Positions 1 to 8,212 of a stretch of 34,168 bases of DNA are shown piece by piece; positions within the stretch are counted from its first letter, which is position 1; each line of letters begins with the position of its first letter. Under the pieces are notes generated by a model. That model had not been told where the DNA came from, made no database searches, and was given only the letters and a program-made list of their open reading frames with translations. Made by a program: the position numbers and the translations under genes. Origin of the DNA: Dendronalium phyllosphericum CENA369 (GTDB taxonomy: Bacteria > Cyanobacteriota > Cyanobacteriia > Cyanobacteriales > Nostocaceae). Location of the stretch: NCBI RefSeq assembly GCF_016056275.1, contig NZ_JAECZA010000001.1, positions 206,903 to 241,070 on the forward strand, given 5' to 3'.

Positions 1-73
1 AAACTTGATTTACAACTCCAAAACTTGATTTACAACTCCAAAACTTGATTTACAACTCCAAAACCTGATTTAC
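1..73. repeat. 20-bp tandem repeat at the window edge
   Basis: The unit AAACTTGATTTACAACTCCA occurs three times perfectly (1-20, 21-40, 41-60), followed by a partial fourth copy with one T-to-C change (61-73). It probably continues to the left of the window. There are no unique spacers between copies, so it is a simple tandem repeat and not a CRISPR array. Confidence 0.9.
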
Positions 74-172
74 GAGCAGGTAAGTAGATGAGCCAGCGCG
101 TTATTAGATTATGCGGTTGTATATGTGGGTAGATTATTTTTAATCTGATTGACTCACACCTTACCAGTTAAA

Positions 173-246
<74 letters not shown>

Positions 247-458
247 TTAACTACACGATTTAGAATCATAGCATATCTTTTCTCTAGAAGCCAAGTCTAA
301 TATTTGGAAATTGCGATCGCTATTAAAATTTCAGAAAGTTAGGTAAACGACTGCGTGCTAGTTTTACCTCTGTTGGTATATAACTCTAGTTAGTTCTAAA
401 TCGAAGAAAATATAGTTTATATTTATAAGGTCAATAAGAAAAGTTTTATATAGATAGA

Positions 459-1235
459 ATGCCAACTGCTCTGATTACCGGTGCTTCTGGTGGTATCGGT
501 AAAGCTTTTGCTCAAGAACTAGCTGCACGTCAAACAAATCTTGTTCTAGTTTCTCGTTCTGAAGAAAAACTTAATCAACTAGCAAAACAACTACAAGAAC
601 AATACAAAATTCAAGTAGACGTTATAGTTAAAGACTTAACAGAGGCTAATGCACCAGCTGCTGTATTTGATGCTACTAAAGCCAAGGGATTAACAATTGA
701 TTTATTAATCAATAATGCTGGTTTTGGTGACTATGGAGACTTTTCCCAAAGCGATAGAGAACGGCAAATCAAAATTGTACAATTGAATATTCTCGCATTA
801 GTAGATTTAACTCATCGATTTATATCTGTAATGCGACAACGCCGTTCTGGCAGCATTATTAACGTATCTTCAATTACTGCATTCCAACCTATGCCGTATC
901 TTTCTGTTTATGCTGCCAGTAAAGCTTTTATTGTTAGTTTTAGTCAAGCACTGTGGGCAGAAAATCGTTCCTATGGTGTTCGCGTGCTAGTTTCTTGTCC
1001 AGGGCCTATAGAAACCAACTTTTTTACAGAAGCTAATTTTCCTTCAGTTTTAGCAGGAAGCACAAGTCAAATGTCTACCACTGAAGAAGTAGTACGCGAA
1101 ACTTTAAAAGCTTTGGAAAATTGGCAGCCAAATGTTGTGATTGGTGATACTACCACTCAAATTAGAACTATTTTAGCTCGCATAGTACCAAGAAAAATTC
1201 TGCTGAATATGTTAGCAAAAAAGTTTAAAGTTTAA
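459..1235 (+). CDS. short-chain dehydrogenase/reductase (SDR), classical type
   Basis: The 258-residue product has the layout of a classical NAD(P)-dependent SDR with one Rossmann domain. The cofactor motif TGASGGIG is at residues 7-14 and NNAG at 85-88. The catalytic set is N110, S138, Y151 and K155 (YAASK), followed by the PGPIETNF segment at 181-188. R33 after the second strand suggests NADP preference, which is an inference. It resembles the DltE/YqjQ-like group of soluble oxidoreductases, but the substrate cannot be read from the sequence. The ATG at 459 gives the standard family length, and no clear Shine-Dalgarno motif precedes it. The gene is monocistronic, convergent with the S4-domain gene. 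Confidence 0.9.
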   Translation: MPTALITGASGGIGKAFAQELAARQTNLVLVSRSEEKLNQLAKQLQEQYKIQVDVIVKDLTEANAPAAVFDATKAKGLTIDLLINNAGFGDYGDFSQSDRERQIKIVQLNILALVDLTHRFISVMRQRRSGSIINVSSITAFQPMPYLSVYAASKAFIVSFSQALWAENRSYGVRVLVSCPGPIETNFFTEANFPSVLAGSTSQMSTTEEVVRETLKALENWQPNVVIGDTTTQIRTILARIVPRKILLNMLAKKFKV

Positions 1236-1263
1236 GACAGTTAACAGTTAACAGTTAACTGTC
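1236..1263. terminator. weak inverted repeat between convergent genes
   Basis: GACAGTTAAC (1236-1245) and GTTAACTGTC (1254-1263) are perfect complements around an 8-nt loop, lying between two convergent stop codons. The stem is AT-rich and has no strong T run, so bidirectional termination is only possible. The sequence also belongs to the AGTTAAC-type short repeats common in these genomes. Confidence 0.35.
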
Positions 1264-1277
1264 AACTATTAACTTAT

Positions 1278-2057
1278 TTACATATACCTTGTTAATTGAA
1301 CTCGGTATCTGTCTTTTTTCGTAACTGCAATTTCGCCAACTTCTAAACGTCCTTTGCTACGAATGGCGATTAAGTCGCCTGGTTTGACTTGAGAACTAGC
1401 TTGAGTGACTTCCTTCCAATTAACGCGGACATCACCGCTATCAATTAAATCAACCATTTTACTGCGGGACATACCAAAACCAGCAGATGCGATCGCATCT
1501 AATCGCAAAGAAGCCTCTACAGTAGTTAGTTCTTTTTTCTTCGGTTCTCGAACTTTTAACTCATTGATATCAATGGGCTGAGTTTTGACTGGCACAGAGC
1601 GCACCTGTTTGAGATTCATTTCTAAAAATTCTGCCAACTCTGGTGCTACAATTGCCTGCGCTCCTCGTTCTCCCAGAACAATGATATCTCCTGTCTTTTC
1701 GCGGACTATTCCCGTTCCCAGCATTGCACCTAAAAAATCGCGGTGAGTGGCGGTATCAAACAGGAAATTACCAGCGATTTCAAGTGCAACAAGGGCGACT
1801 TGAGATATATCTAAAGGAACTTCCGAACGAGCGATCGCAATTCTTTGGCGTTCCGCTTGCGGATATCCGCCCCAAGAGATTAATTGCACCTCTGTTAACC
1901 GACTAAAAACCCGTTGAATTTCTGCCAATTCCGGAGGAGACAAAAAATCCGTCAAAACCACTTCCCAAGTTTTGATGGCTTGGTCTGCTCGGTCAATTAC
2001 ACGAGCTACACTATCTCGATTTTCTACACCCTTTAAAAGTTCTTCTCTTGGCAACAT
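1278..2057 (-). CDS. photosystem II S4 domain protein (YlmH-like RNA-binding protein)
   Basis: The 259-residue protein matches the cyanobacterial and plastid family named photosystem II S4 domain protein, related to Gram-positive YlmH. The N-terminal two thirds contain the family-typical HRDFLGAMLGTGIVREKTGD stretch (about 105-124). A C-terminal S4 RNA-binding domain covers about 184-245, starting RLDAIASAGFGMSRSK and ending in a basic tail. The length fits the family (about 260). From family knowledge, the Synechocystis member was detected in a purified photosystem II preparation, but its molecular role (RNA binding, ribosome or PSII biogenesis) is unsettled. The ATG start agrees with the usual N-terminus. 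The gene is convergent with the SDR gene. Confidence 0.9.
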   Translation of the reverse strand: MLPREELLKGVENRDSVARVIDRADQAIKTWEVVLTDFLSPPELAEIQRVFSRLTEVQLISWGGYPQAERQRIAIARSEVPLDISQVALVALEIAGNFLFDTATHRDFLGAMLGTGIVREKTGDIIVLGERGAQAIVAPELAEFLEMNLKQVRSVPVKTQPIDINELKVREPKKKELTTVEASLRLDAIASAGFGMSRSKMVDLIDSGDVRVNWKEVTQASSQVKPGDLIAIRSKGRLEVGEIAVTKKDRYRVQLTRYM

Positions 2058-2182
2058 TTGAACAAGTTATCAGTTATAAGTAAGCATTTCATGTACTACA
2101 AGTTTCTTAATTCTAACTTCAGTTAATAGAAGGCAGTCCCGATGAAAAAATTTTCATCACCATGCATGAAAAAGGAATATTC

Positions 2183-2220
2183 CCTACACCCCACACCCTA
2201 CACCCCACACCCTACACCCT
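2183..2220. repeat. 14-bp tandem repeat
   Basis: The unit CCTACACCCCACAC is repeated about 2.7 times. This C/A-rich low-complexity tract lies upstream of the S4-domain gene. It is a common kind of intergenic short repeat in filamentous cyanobacteria, with no evident function. Confidence 0.85.
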
Positions 2221-2280
2221 TTTTCAAGTCAGGGAGGTAAGAGGAGCAAGCAGAAAAATAACAACTGACCACTGACTCTT

Positions 2281-2308
2281 GTACAGACGCGATCGATCGC
2301 GTCTCTAC
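2281..2308. repeat. 28-bp palindromic repeat around a HIP1-like core
   Basis: A 20-bp perfect palindrome (AGACGCGATCGATCGCGTCT, 2285-2304) is extended to 28 bp with one mismatch by GTAC on the left and CTAC on the right. This GTAGAGACGCGAT-type palindrome is a recognised dispersed intergenic repeat of Nostocales. It sits 10 bp beyond the stop of the minus-strand gene at 2318, so it could fold in the 3' end of that transcript, although no T run follows. Confidence 0.8.
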
Positions 2309-2317
2309 GACAACTGA

Positions 2318-2818
2318 CTATTTTTGTTCGGCATACCCCTGGATATTTTCTGGTTCAAACTGACGTAAAATCCGGGTTGCTTGCCGAGTTAAAGTTTCAG
2401 AACCCTGAACCACAATAATGTATTTCCCCACATCTAAGCGGTTGCGGTAGGGTAAGGCATCACCACTGCCCACAACTAGACCAACTCCACCACCGACAAA
2501 CACACTACCTAAACCACCACTGGCAGCGCCTAGCAATCCTCCGACGATGTGATTACCAATTTCACCTGCCCAGGCAAAGGTATCTAAGCCAGTAATGACG
2601 CTAAAAGTAAAACCTGCAAAAAAGCCGAATGGTACGAGCCAGAATGCCATTAGCTTTGCTTGATTTTTAGCCTGCTCTTTGGGGTCAATCAAGCCGAACT
2701 CATCAGCAGTTTTATACCCCTTGCCTAAGATAGTACTTTTTATAGCTTCTTTTTCTAAGGCCAGGTAAGCAGCTTCGGCTTGAATACGGTCTGGTAATAC
2801 GGCAACAAGATAATTCAT
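2318..2818 (-). CDS. conserved hypothetical membrane protein with glycine-rich segment
   Basis: The 166-residue product has a soluble N-terminus (MNYLVAVLPDR...), in which a strand-helix pattern suggests a small sensor-like or ferredoxin-like fold. Two hydrophobic segments follow at about 56-76 and 91-117. The second is glycine-rich (GGLLGAASGGLGSVFVGGG), resembling a glycine-zipper hairpin. The C-terminus (about 128-166) again looks like a strand-helix soluble piece (KYIIVVQGSE...). It looks like a cyanobacterial conserved protein, but I do not recognise a characterised function. A membrane location is inferred from the hydrophobic segments. The ATG start has no strong ribosome-binding site. 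Confidence 0.75.
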   Translation of the reverse strand: MNYLVAVLPDRIQAEAAYLALEKEAIKSTILGKGYKTADEFGLIDPKEQAKNQAKLMAFWLVPFGFFAGFTFSVITGLDTFAWAGEIGNHIVGGLLGAASGGLGSVFVGGGVGLVVGSGDALPYRNRLDVGKYIIVVQGSETLTRQATRILRQFEPENIQGYAEQK

Positions 2819-3062
2819 TATTTGACAATGGCTGTCTAAATAGAGTTTTGCTTTATCCTCCCATATCCCTAGGTTAAGAGATCGTACTAATTTTAGATTT
2901 TAGATTTTGCAATTCTGCACTGTGTTGTAGCAAGTAGCGGGATTTTAGATTACAAGTCTCCATACATAACTGTTTTAGGAATGCCAAACAATATTGCTTA
3001 AACAACTCCAAAAGATAAATTATCCCGCTTGTACTTATTGACACTCATCAGCTATTATTCAT

Positions 3063-3440
3063 CTACTTTAGCAAGTCTAATGGCTCACAAAAATTGTTAA
3101 CGCCTTGCTTGAGGACATATATTAATACTGGCGTTGCCAGCATCTTAGGAAATGTCGGCATTGTTTTTAGGTGTTCCATCATCCCCTGAAGGGAACTGTT
3201 TGCTAAATCTTTTCGATATTCTTGTTCGCAAATAACTGCACGCCACTTTCTAGCTAGAGCATCTAACCACTCTGAATTTGCTCTTTCTGGTTCTTGTCCT
3301 GACCGAATGGCTAACGTCATCGCTGCATCTTCTAAATCTCCCTCACAGTCCTCAATCAAATCCAGTGCTTCCATAGCTATTGGATCGTCTGCTAATTGAG
3401 AGCGAAACAGTGCAATTTCTTGGGATGTAACTTGAGTCAT
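3063..3440 (-). CDS. conserved hypothetical protein, cyanobacterial type
   Basis: This 125-residue, mainly helical protein has an acidic N-terminal half (EALDLIEDCEGDLEDAAMTLAIRSG, which resembles a small UBA-like helical bundle). The C-terminal half is more basic and hydrophobic (MLATPVLIYVLKQGVNNF). There is no signal peptide and no clear membrane segment. I do not recognise a named family. It is probably real: codon use is normal, it has an ATG start, and it is a clean frame between spacers. It may be transcribed from its own promoter in the AT-rich region upstream. Confidence 0.7.
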   Translation of the reverse strand: MTQVTSQEIALFRSQLADDPIAMEALDLIEDCEGDLEDAAMTLAIRSGQEPERANSEWLDALARKWRAVICEQEYRKDLANSSLQGMMEHLKTMPTFPKMLATPVLIYVLKQGVNNFCEPLDLLK

Positions 3441-3776
3441 GAGTTTTTTATAAGTAGAGCAGTCGATCGCACAGCTATATTATTCCAAATTTTGACTGTC
3501 TATCTTAGCACTTTAATTTTTGTACTATAAATCGAATTTTGCTGCTAATAATTCTTCTTCAAACGCAAGTGTATTTTGTCACACTTTTGCTTTATGGCAA
3601 CTGTTGTAAAACATCCATTTAACAACAAAATTTTTATGTATTAATACATAAAAATAATAAACTATGTATTTTCTAATACTATATTTTTGAAGCGAGCGAG
3701 AAAAAATAGTCAAAAGTCCTTAATTTCTAGTCATTTTTCTTTTGTACAAGTATTAAGGACTAATGACTAATAGCTA
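3441..3776. other. AT-rich spacer, no gene seen
   Basis: These 336 bases separate the 3' end of the TolC-type gene from the start of the minus-strand gene ending at 3440. It is very AT-rich with ATACATAAAAATAATAAAC-like tracts. A perfect 10-bp inverted repeat, AGTCCTTAAT (3715-3724) with ATTAAGGACT (3752-3761), lies just past the TolC stop, and an alternative TAGTCAT/ATGACTA pairing is nested in it. It may help end the kai-TolC transcript, but the 27-nt loop and low GC make this weak. Confidence 0.6.
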
Positions 3777-6026
3777 CTAGGGTAATGCCCTAGAGGTGAC
3801 AGACCTTTGTAATTGAGCCAAAGCGCGGTTGTAATCCAAAATCGCTGTGACTCGATTACCTTCGGCTCTTGTCAGGTCGTTTTCGGAGTTAATGACATCG
3901 GTTTGAGTACCGACACCAGCTTGGAATCGCAAACGCGCTAAACGTAAAGCTTCTCTAGCCTGTTCTAAAGCCGTATTGGCGGTTTGAACGTTCTCCAAAT
4001 TAGATTGCTGGTTAGAAAAAGCTTGTTCTACTTGAAAGCGGATTTGATTGCGTTGCTCGGCAAATTGAGTTTCTGCGATCGCAATATTAGCCTTAGCTTG
4101 AGCTGCCCTTGCTCTTGATGCTCCCCCATCGTATAAATTCAGGTTAGCTCTCACAGCTAGAGAATAACCGTCAGTAACGTTGACATTGTCATTAAACTGA
4201 TCTAACAAGTTGTAGCTAGCTACCAAACTAATCTGAGGCCCCAAATTTGCCAGAGCTTGTCGGCGCTGTTGCTCGTTAATATTACGTTGTGCTAACTGCT
4301 GTTGTAGTTCGGGACGATTTTGAAAAGCTAGGATGATACTTTGTTCTAAAGTTTGGTTCCAAAGACCTGCTAATTGCACGGGATCTGCTGCACTGATGTT
4401 TAGTGATTGGGCTGTACCGATCCGAGTTGCTAACTGCCGACGGGCAATTTGCTGCTGCGAAATAGCATTAGTCAGGTCTTGTTGAGAATTTGCTAAATTA
4501 ACTTGCGATCGCAACACATCAAACCGAGTACCAACGCCAGCTCTTTCTAAAGCTTGGGCATCTCGCAAACTCGCTTGAGCATTCTCTACAGCTGACTGGG
4601 CAATACGTACCTGTTCGTCTGTTTGTTGCAAATTGTAGTAATCAGTTGTGACATTCAGACGGATTTCCTCAGACTGGCTCTCTACTGCTAATTCATAAAA
4701 ACGCACCTGTTCCTCAGCTTGTCTGATGCTAGCTTGCCGTCTCCCAGAAGTATACAGGTCATAAGATAGTTGTGCTTGACCTGAGAAAGAAGTACTAGGT
4801 TTATCTCCTGGCGTGGGTATACCTGTTTGTTGTTCTTGTTGTTCCAACTGTAGTTGAGTTGCAGCATCCTGACTGCGAGTGATATTAGCACTAATACCAA
4901 CAGTGGGAAGCAAAGCCGCTTGTGCCTCGCGTAAAGCAGCTTGAGAGCGTTGTAACTCTAACAACGATACTTGTAAATCTCGATTGTTGCGCCGTGCGAG
5001 TTCCAAAGCCTGTGCTAAAGTTATCGGTTCAGTTCCTTGAAATGTTACTTCCTCTGGTTTGGTAGGAAATTGTAAAGGATTTGGGTTGGAATTAAGCTTC
5101 TCAGGAACTTGTACGCGATTAGCAGGCACGGGAGCCACTATTCCTGGTTGAGTAGGAGTTACGACTGGATTAGCAGGTGCGGGAGTGACTGTTTCTGGTT
5201 GAGTAGGAGTTGTAGCTGGACTGGTAGGGACAGGAGTGACTGTTTCTGTTTGAATGGGATTTAGTTGCGAACCAGCAGGCGCAGGAGTTGAGGTCGTGTC
5301 AGAAGTGGGGGTATTATTCTCAACCACCAATTGTCTGCTGAGATTTTGGTGTTGGCAAGCTTTTGCAGTCAACAGCAAAGCAGCCGAAGTTCCCTTTTCC
5401 TGCGAACAATTCTCTACTTCCAACAGCTTTGCAGATCCTATTTTCCTTAGCGTCGTTTGTAAAACTATCGGCAACTGAGTTGTTGGTTGCTTGATTGGTA
5501 CTGCTGATTGCTGTAAAGAAGATAGGGAGAAAGTTGCTTTGCGAACAGAATGGTTTTTAGAGTCAAAAGTAGGAACAACTATTTTTTTCGATTGCTGAAC
5601 GGAACTAGCTAAGTTCCTCTGTTTTTTATTACTTGTAAAAGTATCCTGTTTTGGCTGTTGAGAAGAATTTAAGGCAGATATTAAACTCAAAAATCGACCA
5701 TCATCTTTCTTAGGTATTTGTTCTCTAGATAAGCCAGTATTTACAGGCGAAATAACTGGATCATCTTTACTACTTAAATTTTTAATACTTAGCTGTTGCA
5801 ACCCAGAATTGGGTACTAGGGATAGCAAAGTCTTAGTTGTAGTATTTGGCAATTGTGTATGAATATTACCTGCAACTATTTGACTATCAGTAGAAGTCAA
5901 AATACTAAAAGAAGATATCCCTTGTACGCTGTTTACCTGCATTGGCTTTGCTAAAGCAGGCTGGGTCGTTAATACTGCTACTGTAACACCAGGTAAGAAA
6001 CTATGAAATAATTGCTGTCTTTTCAC
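3777..6026 (-). CDS. hgdD: TolC-family outer membrane efflux protein with long N-terminal extension (probable HgdD)
   Basis: The 749-residue protein would form the outer membrane channel of an export system. A signal peptide is likely at 1-26 (ends in QPALA). A low-complexity Ser/Thr/Gln region follows, then a Pro/Thr-rich linker (about 238-320) containing an imperfect 17-residue repeat (ETVTPVPTSP, ETVTPAPANP, GIVAPVPANR). The TolC/OEP domain spans about 334-749, with two structural repeats starting at EPITLAQALELARRNNRDLQ and at NQTLEQSIILAFQNRPELQQ. Ordinary TolC proteins lack the 330-residue extension. The GTG start is supported by GAGGGG just upstream. It lies 117 bp after kaiC on the same strand; in Anabaena I recall the TolC homologue HgdD, needed for heterocyst glycolipid export, directly after kaiC. 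The family is sure; the HgdD name rests on layout. Confidence 0.88.
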   Translation of the reverse strand: MKRQQLFHSFLPGVTVAVLTTQPALAKPMQVNSVQGISSFSILTSTDSQIVAGNIHTQLPNTTTKTLLSLVPNSGLQQLSIKNLSSKDDPVISPVNTGLSREQIPKKDDGRFLSLISALNSSQQPKQDTFTSNKKQRNLASSVQQSKKIVVPTFDSKNHSVRKATFSLSSLQQSAVPIKQPTTQLPIVLQTTLRKIGSAKLLEVENCSQEKGTSAALLLTAKACQHQNLSRQLVVENNTPTSDTTSTPAPAGSQLNPIQTETVTPVPTSPATTPTQPETVTPAPANPVVTPTQPGIVAPVPANRVQVPEKLNSNPNPLQFPTKPEEVTFQGTEPITLAQALELARRNNRDLQVSLLELQRSQAALREAQAALLPTVGISANITRSQDAATQLQLEQQEQQTGIPTPGDKPSTSFSGQAQLSYDLYTSGRRQASIRQAEEQVRFYELAVESQSEEIRLNVTTDYYNLQQTDEQVRIAQSAVENAQASLRDAQALERAGVGTRFDVLRSQVNLANSQQDLTNAISQQQIARRQLATRIGTAQSLNISAADPVQLAGLWNQTLEQSIILAFQNRPELQQQLAQRNINEQQRRQALANLGPQISLVASYNLLDQFNDNVNVTDGYSLAVRANLNLYDGGASRARAAQAKANIAIAETQFAEQRNQIRFQVEQAFSNQQSNLENVQTANTALEQAREALRLARLRFQAGVGTQTDVINSENDLTRAEGNRVTAILDYNRALAQLQRSVTSRALP

Positions 6027-6080
6027 CGCATCCCCTCACGCAAAAAATCAATCTAGCGGCAGAAAACCCTTCTTCACCAC

Positions 6081-6138
6081 AGAATATAGCACGATACTAA
6101 ATTTAGGAGAGAATATACTACGATACTAAATTCAAGAA
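6081..6138. repeat. 29-bp imperfect direct repeat between kaiC and the tolC gene
   Basis: Two adjacent copies (6081-6109 and 6110-6138) share the pattern AGAATATA-ACGATACTAAATT and differ at only a few positions. They lie immediately past the kaiC stop codon and about 55 bp upstream of the exporter start. They could be a duplicated regulatory site or a neutral duplication. Confidence 0.75.
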
Positions 6139-6143
6139 TAAAT

Positions 6144-7700
6144 TCAGGAATCAGAACTTTGCTTGTCTTCAAAACTTCTAACTATGCGAGACAGTTCTGC
6201 TTTTTCATCGATACTAACGCGGCTAGGAGCGCCGCTGACAATTCGCTCGTAGTTGCGGAAAGAATCTTTAATTTGGGGGCCTTCAGCAGTGATATTGTAC
6301 TCACGTATACCTTTATCATGCCACGATCCCCGCATTTTAAATACATTAATTGCTCGTGACATTTCTCCCCGAATTTCTACGTACTGTAACATCAAAATTG
6401 TGTCAGTAATCGTGGAAATATGGGAATCAGTTATTGAATGAGAACCCATAAATTGCTCGGTTGTGTTAGTAAAAAAACCAGTAATTTCTTCTTGTTTAGC
6501 ATAACCAGTAACACCGATGACAAATTGCCGAAAAGCATTATTGCTAACTCCTCTTGCTAGTGCTGATAGAGAGTCAATGGCAATACGAGAGGGTTTAAAA
6601 AACGCAATTTCTGACTTGATAATTTGTAAATGATCCTCTAAACCGGTAGACTCAGGATATGTACAAATTATTTTGAGTAAACCTTGATGTTCTAATTCTT
6701 CAAAATCAATTCCCCAAGAATAAGCGTTACGAGATAGTTGAGCGCGTGATTCTTCATAAGCAAATAAAAGCGATCGTTCGCCATGAACGCAGGCATTCTG
6801 TAAAAATTTACTAACTAACAGTGTTTTACCAGTACCTGTGGCTCCAGTTGCCAAAATAATAGAATCTTTAAAGAAACCACCACCACACATTTCATCTAGA
6901 GTTTTGACTCCAGAAGATACGCGCACATTAGAAGACCTTTGAGTTAAACGCATTGCTCCCAAGGGGAAAATATTAACTCCTCCATTGGTAATTGTGAAAG
7001 GATATTCTCCTTTCATGTGAGTTGTACCGCGCAATTTGAGAATTTCAATTGTCCGACGGCGACGTTCTCCTTCTAAAACGTTACGCATAATTGCCACATT
7101 ATCGGAAACAAATTCTTCCACTCCAAAAGAAGCAACAGGGCCGTATTCTTCGCTGCGTTCGGTAGTAATAATAGTGGTGACATTTAGTTGTTTCAGACGT
7201 GCAACCAAGCGAAAAATTTCTCGTCGCACTACTCCTATCGCTTCATATTGCTGAAATACTGCTGTAATTGAATCGATTGAAACTCGTTTTGCTTTGTATT
7301 TGCGAATAGCATACTGCAAGCGTTCAATCAGTGCTGAAAGGTCAAAATTTCCAACTATATCTTGACCTTCTGGGTCGGGAGAAGCATCGAGAATAAATAA
7401 CTTGCCTTCATCAATAAGATTTTGCAAATTCCAACCAAAAATATAGGCATTTTTTATAATGTCACTGGGCGATTCTTCAAATGTGACAAATACTCCTGCT
7501 TCATCAAAATAAGTAATCCCATTAAAGAGAAACTGAAGAGATAATAAAGTTTTGCCCGTACCAGAGGTGCCGCTTACTAGAGTAGTTCTACCAACAGGTA
7601 AACCTCCATGACTAATATCGTCAAAGCCCTCTATCATTGTGCGAATTTTTTCTACACCCCCGATTGGTGTGTTATTTTTTTGTCGATCTTTGTCGTTCAT
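6144..7700 (-). CDS. kaiC: circadian clock ATPase/autokinase KaiC
   Basis: KaiC is the hexameric core of the cyanobacterial clock; it hydrolyses ATP in its CI ring and autophosphorylates in its CII ring. The chosen ATG gives 518 residues, matching the family length of about 519. An in-frame TTG at 7730 would add 10 residues not seen in typical KaiC. The CI Walker A is GTSGTGKT at 44-51 with catalytic E75-E76. The CII Walker A is GATGTGKT at 286-293 with E316-E317. The phosphorylation sites S429 and T430 lie in SHISTITDT, and T424 is also present. The C-terminal A-loop and tail (about 485-518) that KaiA engages are intact, so the protein looks fully functional. It is third in kaiABC, 92 bp after kaiB. 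Confidence 0.98.
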   Translation of the reverse strand: MNDKDRQKNNTPIGGVEKIRTMIEGFDDISHGGLPVGRTTLVSGTSGTGKTLLSLQFLFNGITYFDEAGVFVTFEESPSDIIKNAYIFGWNLQNLIDEGKLFILDASPDPEGQDIVGNFDLSALIERLQYAIRKYKAKRVSIDSITAVFQQYEAIGVVRREIFRLVARLKQLNVTTIITTERSEEYGPVASFGVEEFVSDNVAIMRNVLEGERRRRTIEILKLRGTTHMKGEYPFTITNGGVNIFPLGAMRLTQRSSNVRVSSGVKTLDEMCGGGFFKDSIILATGATGTGKTLLVSKFLQNACVHGERSLLFAYEESRAQLSRNAYSWGIDFEELEHQGLLKIICTYPESTGLEDHLQIIKSEIAFFKPSRIAIDSLSALARGVSNNAFRQFVIGVTGYAKQEEITGFFTNTTEQFMGSHSITDSHISTITDTILMLQYVEIRGEMSRAINVFKMRGSWHDKGIREYNITAEGPQIKDSFRNYERIVSGAPSRVSIDEKAELSRIVRSFEDKQSSDS

Positions 7701-7792
7701 TGCTCGATAATAAACGGTTGCTGAACCCAAGTTTTATATAGTAGTTGCTATCTGATTAATTTTTTTATGATTGAGGTATGATTGAAGTTGTT

Positions 7793-8107
7793 TCACTCTT
7801 CCCAATCTTCTTCGCTCAGCTCTTCATAAAGCAAATCTAATCCAATTAACACTCTTTCTCGATCTGAAAGGTCACCAATAATTTTGCGAACAGGTGGAGG
7901 CAAAATTTTAGATAGTGTTGGCGTAGCTAATATTTTATCTTCCTCAGCTAGCTGCGGATTTTTTAGTACATCAATTACCTTTAATGCATAGACACCTTGA
8001 AACTCCTGCTCTAAGATGTTTTTAAGTATTTTTAAGGCCCGTACAGAGTTTGGCGTGTTCCCTGCTACATAAAGCTTGAGAACGTAAGTTTTTCTGGCTT
8101 TATTCAT
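7793..8107 (-). CDS. kaiB: circadian clock protein KaiB
   Basis: KaiB is a 104-residue metamorphic protein. In its thioredoxin-like fold it binds the CI ring of KaiC at night and sequesters KaiA. The sequence is canonical: [18 protein letters not shown] near the N-terminus, [30 protein letters not shown] in the middle, and the acidic C-terminal tail [10 protein letters not shown]. The length and the ATG start match the family. It sits between kaiA (105 bp upstream) and kaiC (92 bp downstream) on the same strand. Spacers this long leave room for a separate kaiBC promoter, which is typical in other cyanobacteria, but none was identified here. Confidence 0.98.
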   Translation of the reverse strand: MNKARKTYVLKLYVAGNTPNSVRALKILKNILEQEFQGVYALKVIDVLKNPQLAEEDKILATPTLSKILPPPVRKIIGDLSDRERVLIGLDLLYEELSEEDWEE

Positions 8108-8212
8108 AAAGGTACAGGCTTAAGCACAAAAACGAAAATACATTATCAACCGATAAGTTTGAGATAAGATGCAGTTGTTATTTTTGAGCATTTTAACTGC
8201 GAGAGATTCCTT

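Noticed and set aside
1-73. Possible CRISPR array
   Set aside because: The 20-bp copies are contiguous with no unique spacers, so it is a tandem repeat.
7701-7730. Upstream TTG start for KaiC
   Set aside because: The 10 extra residues are not found in KaiC proteins, while the ATG at 7700 gives the normal N-terminus.
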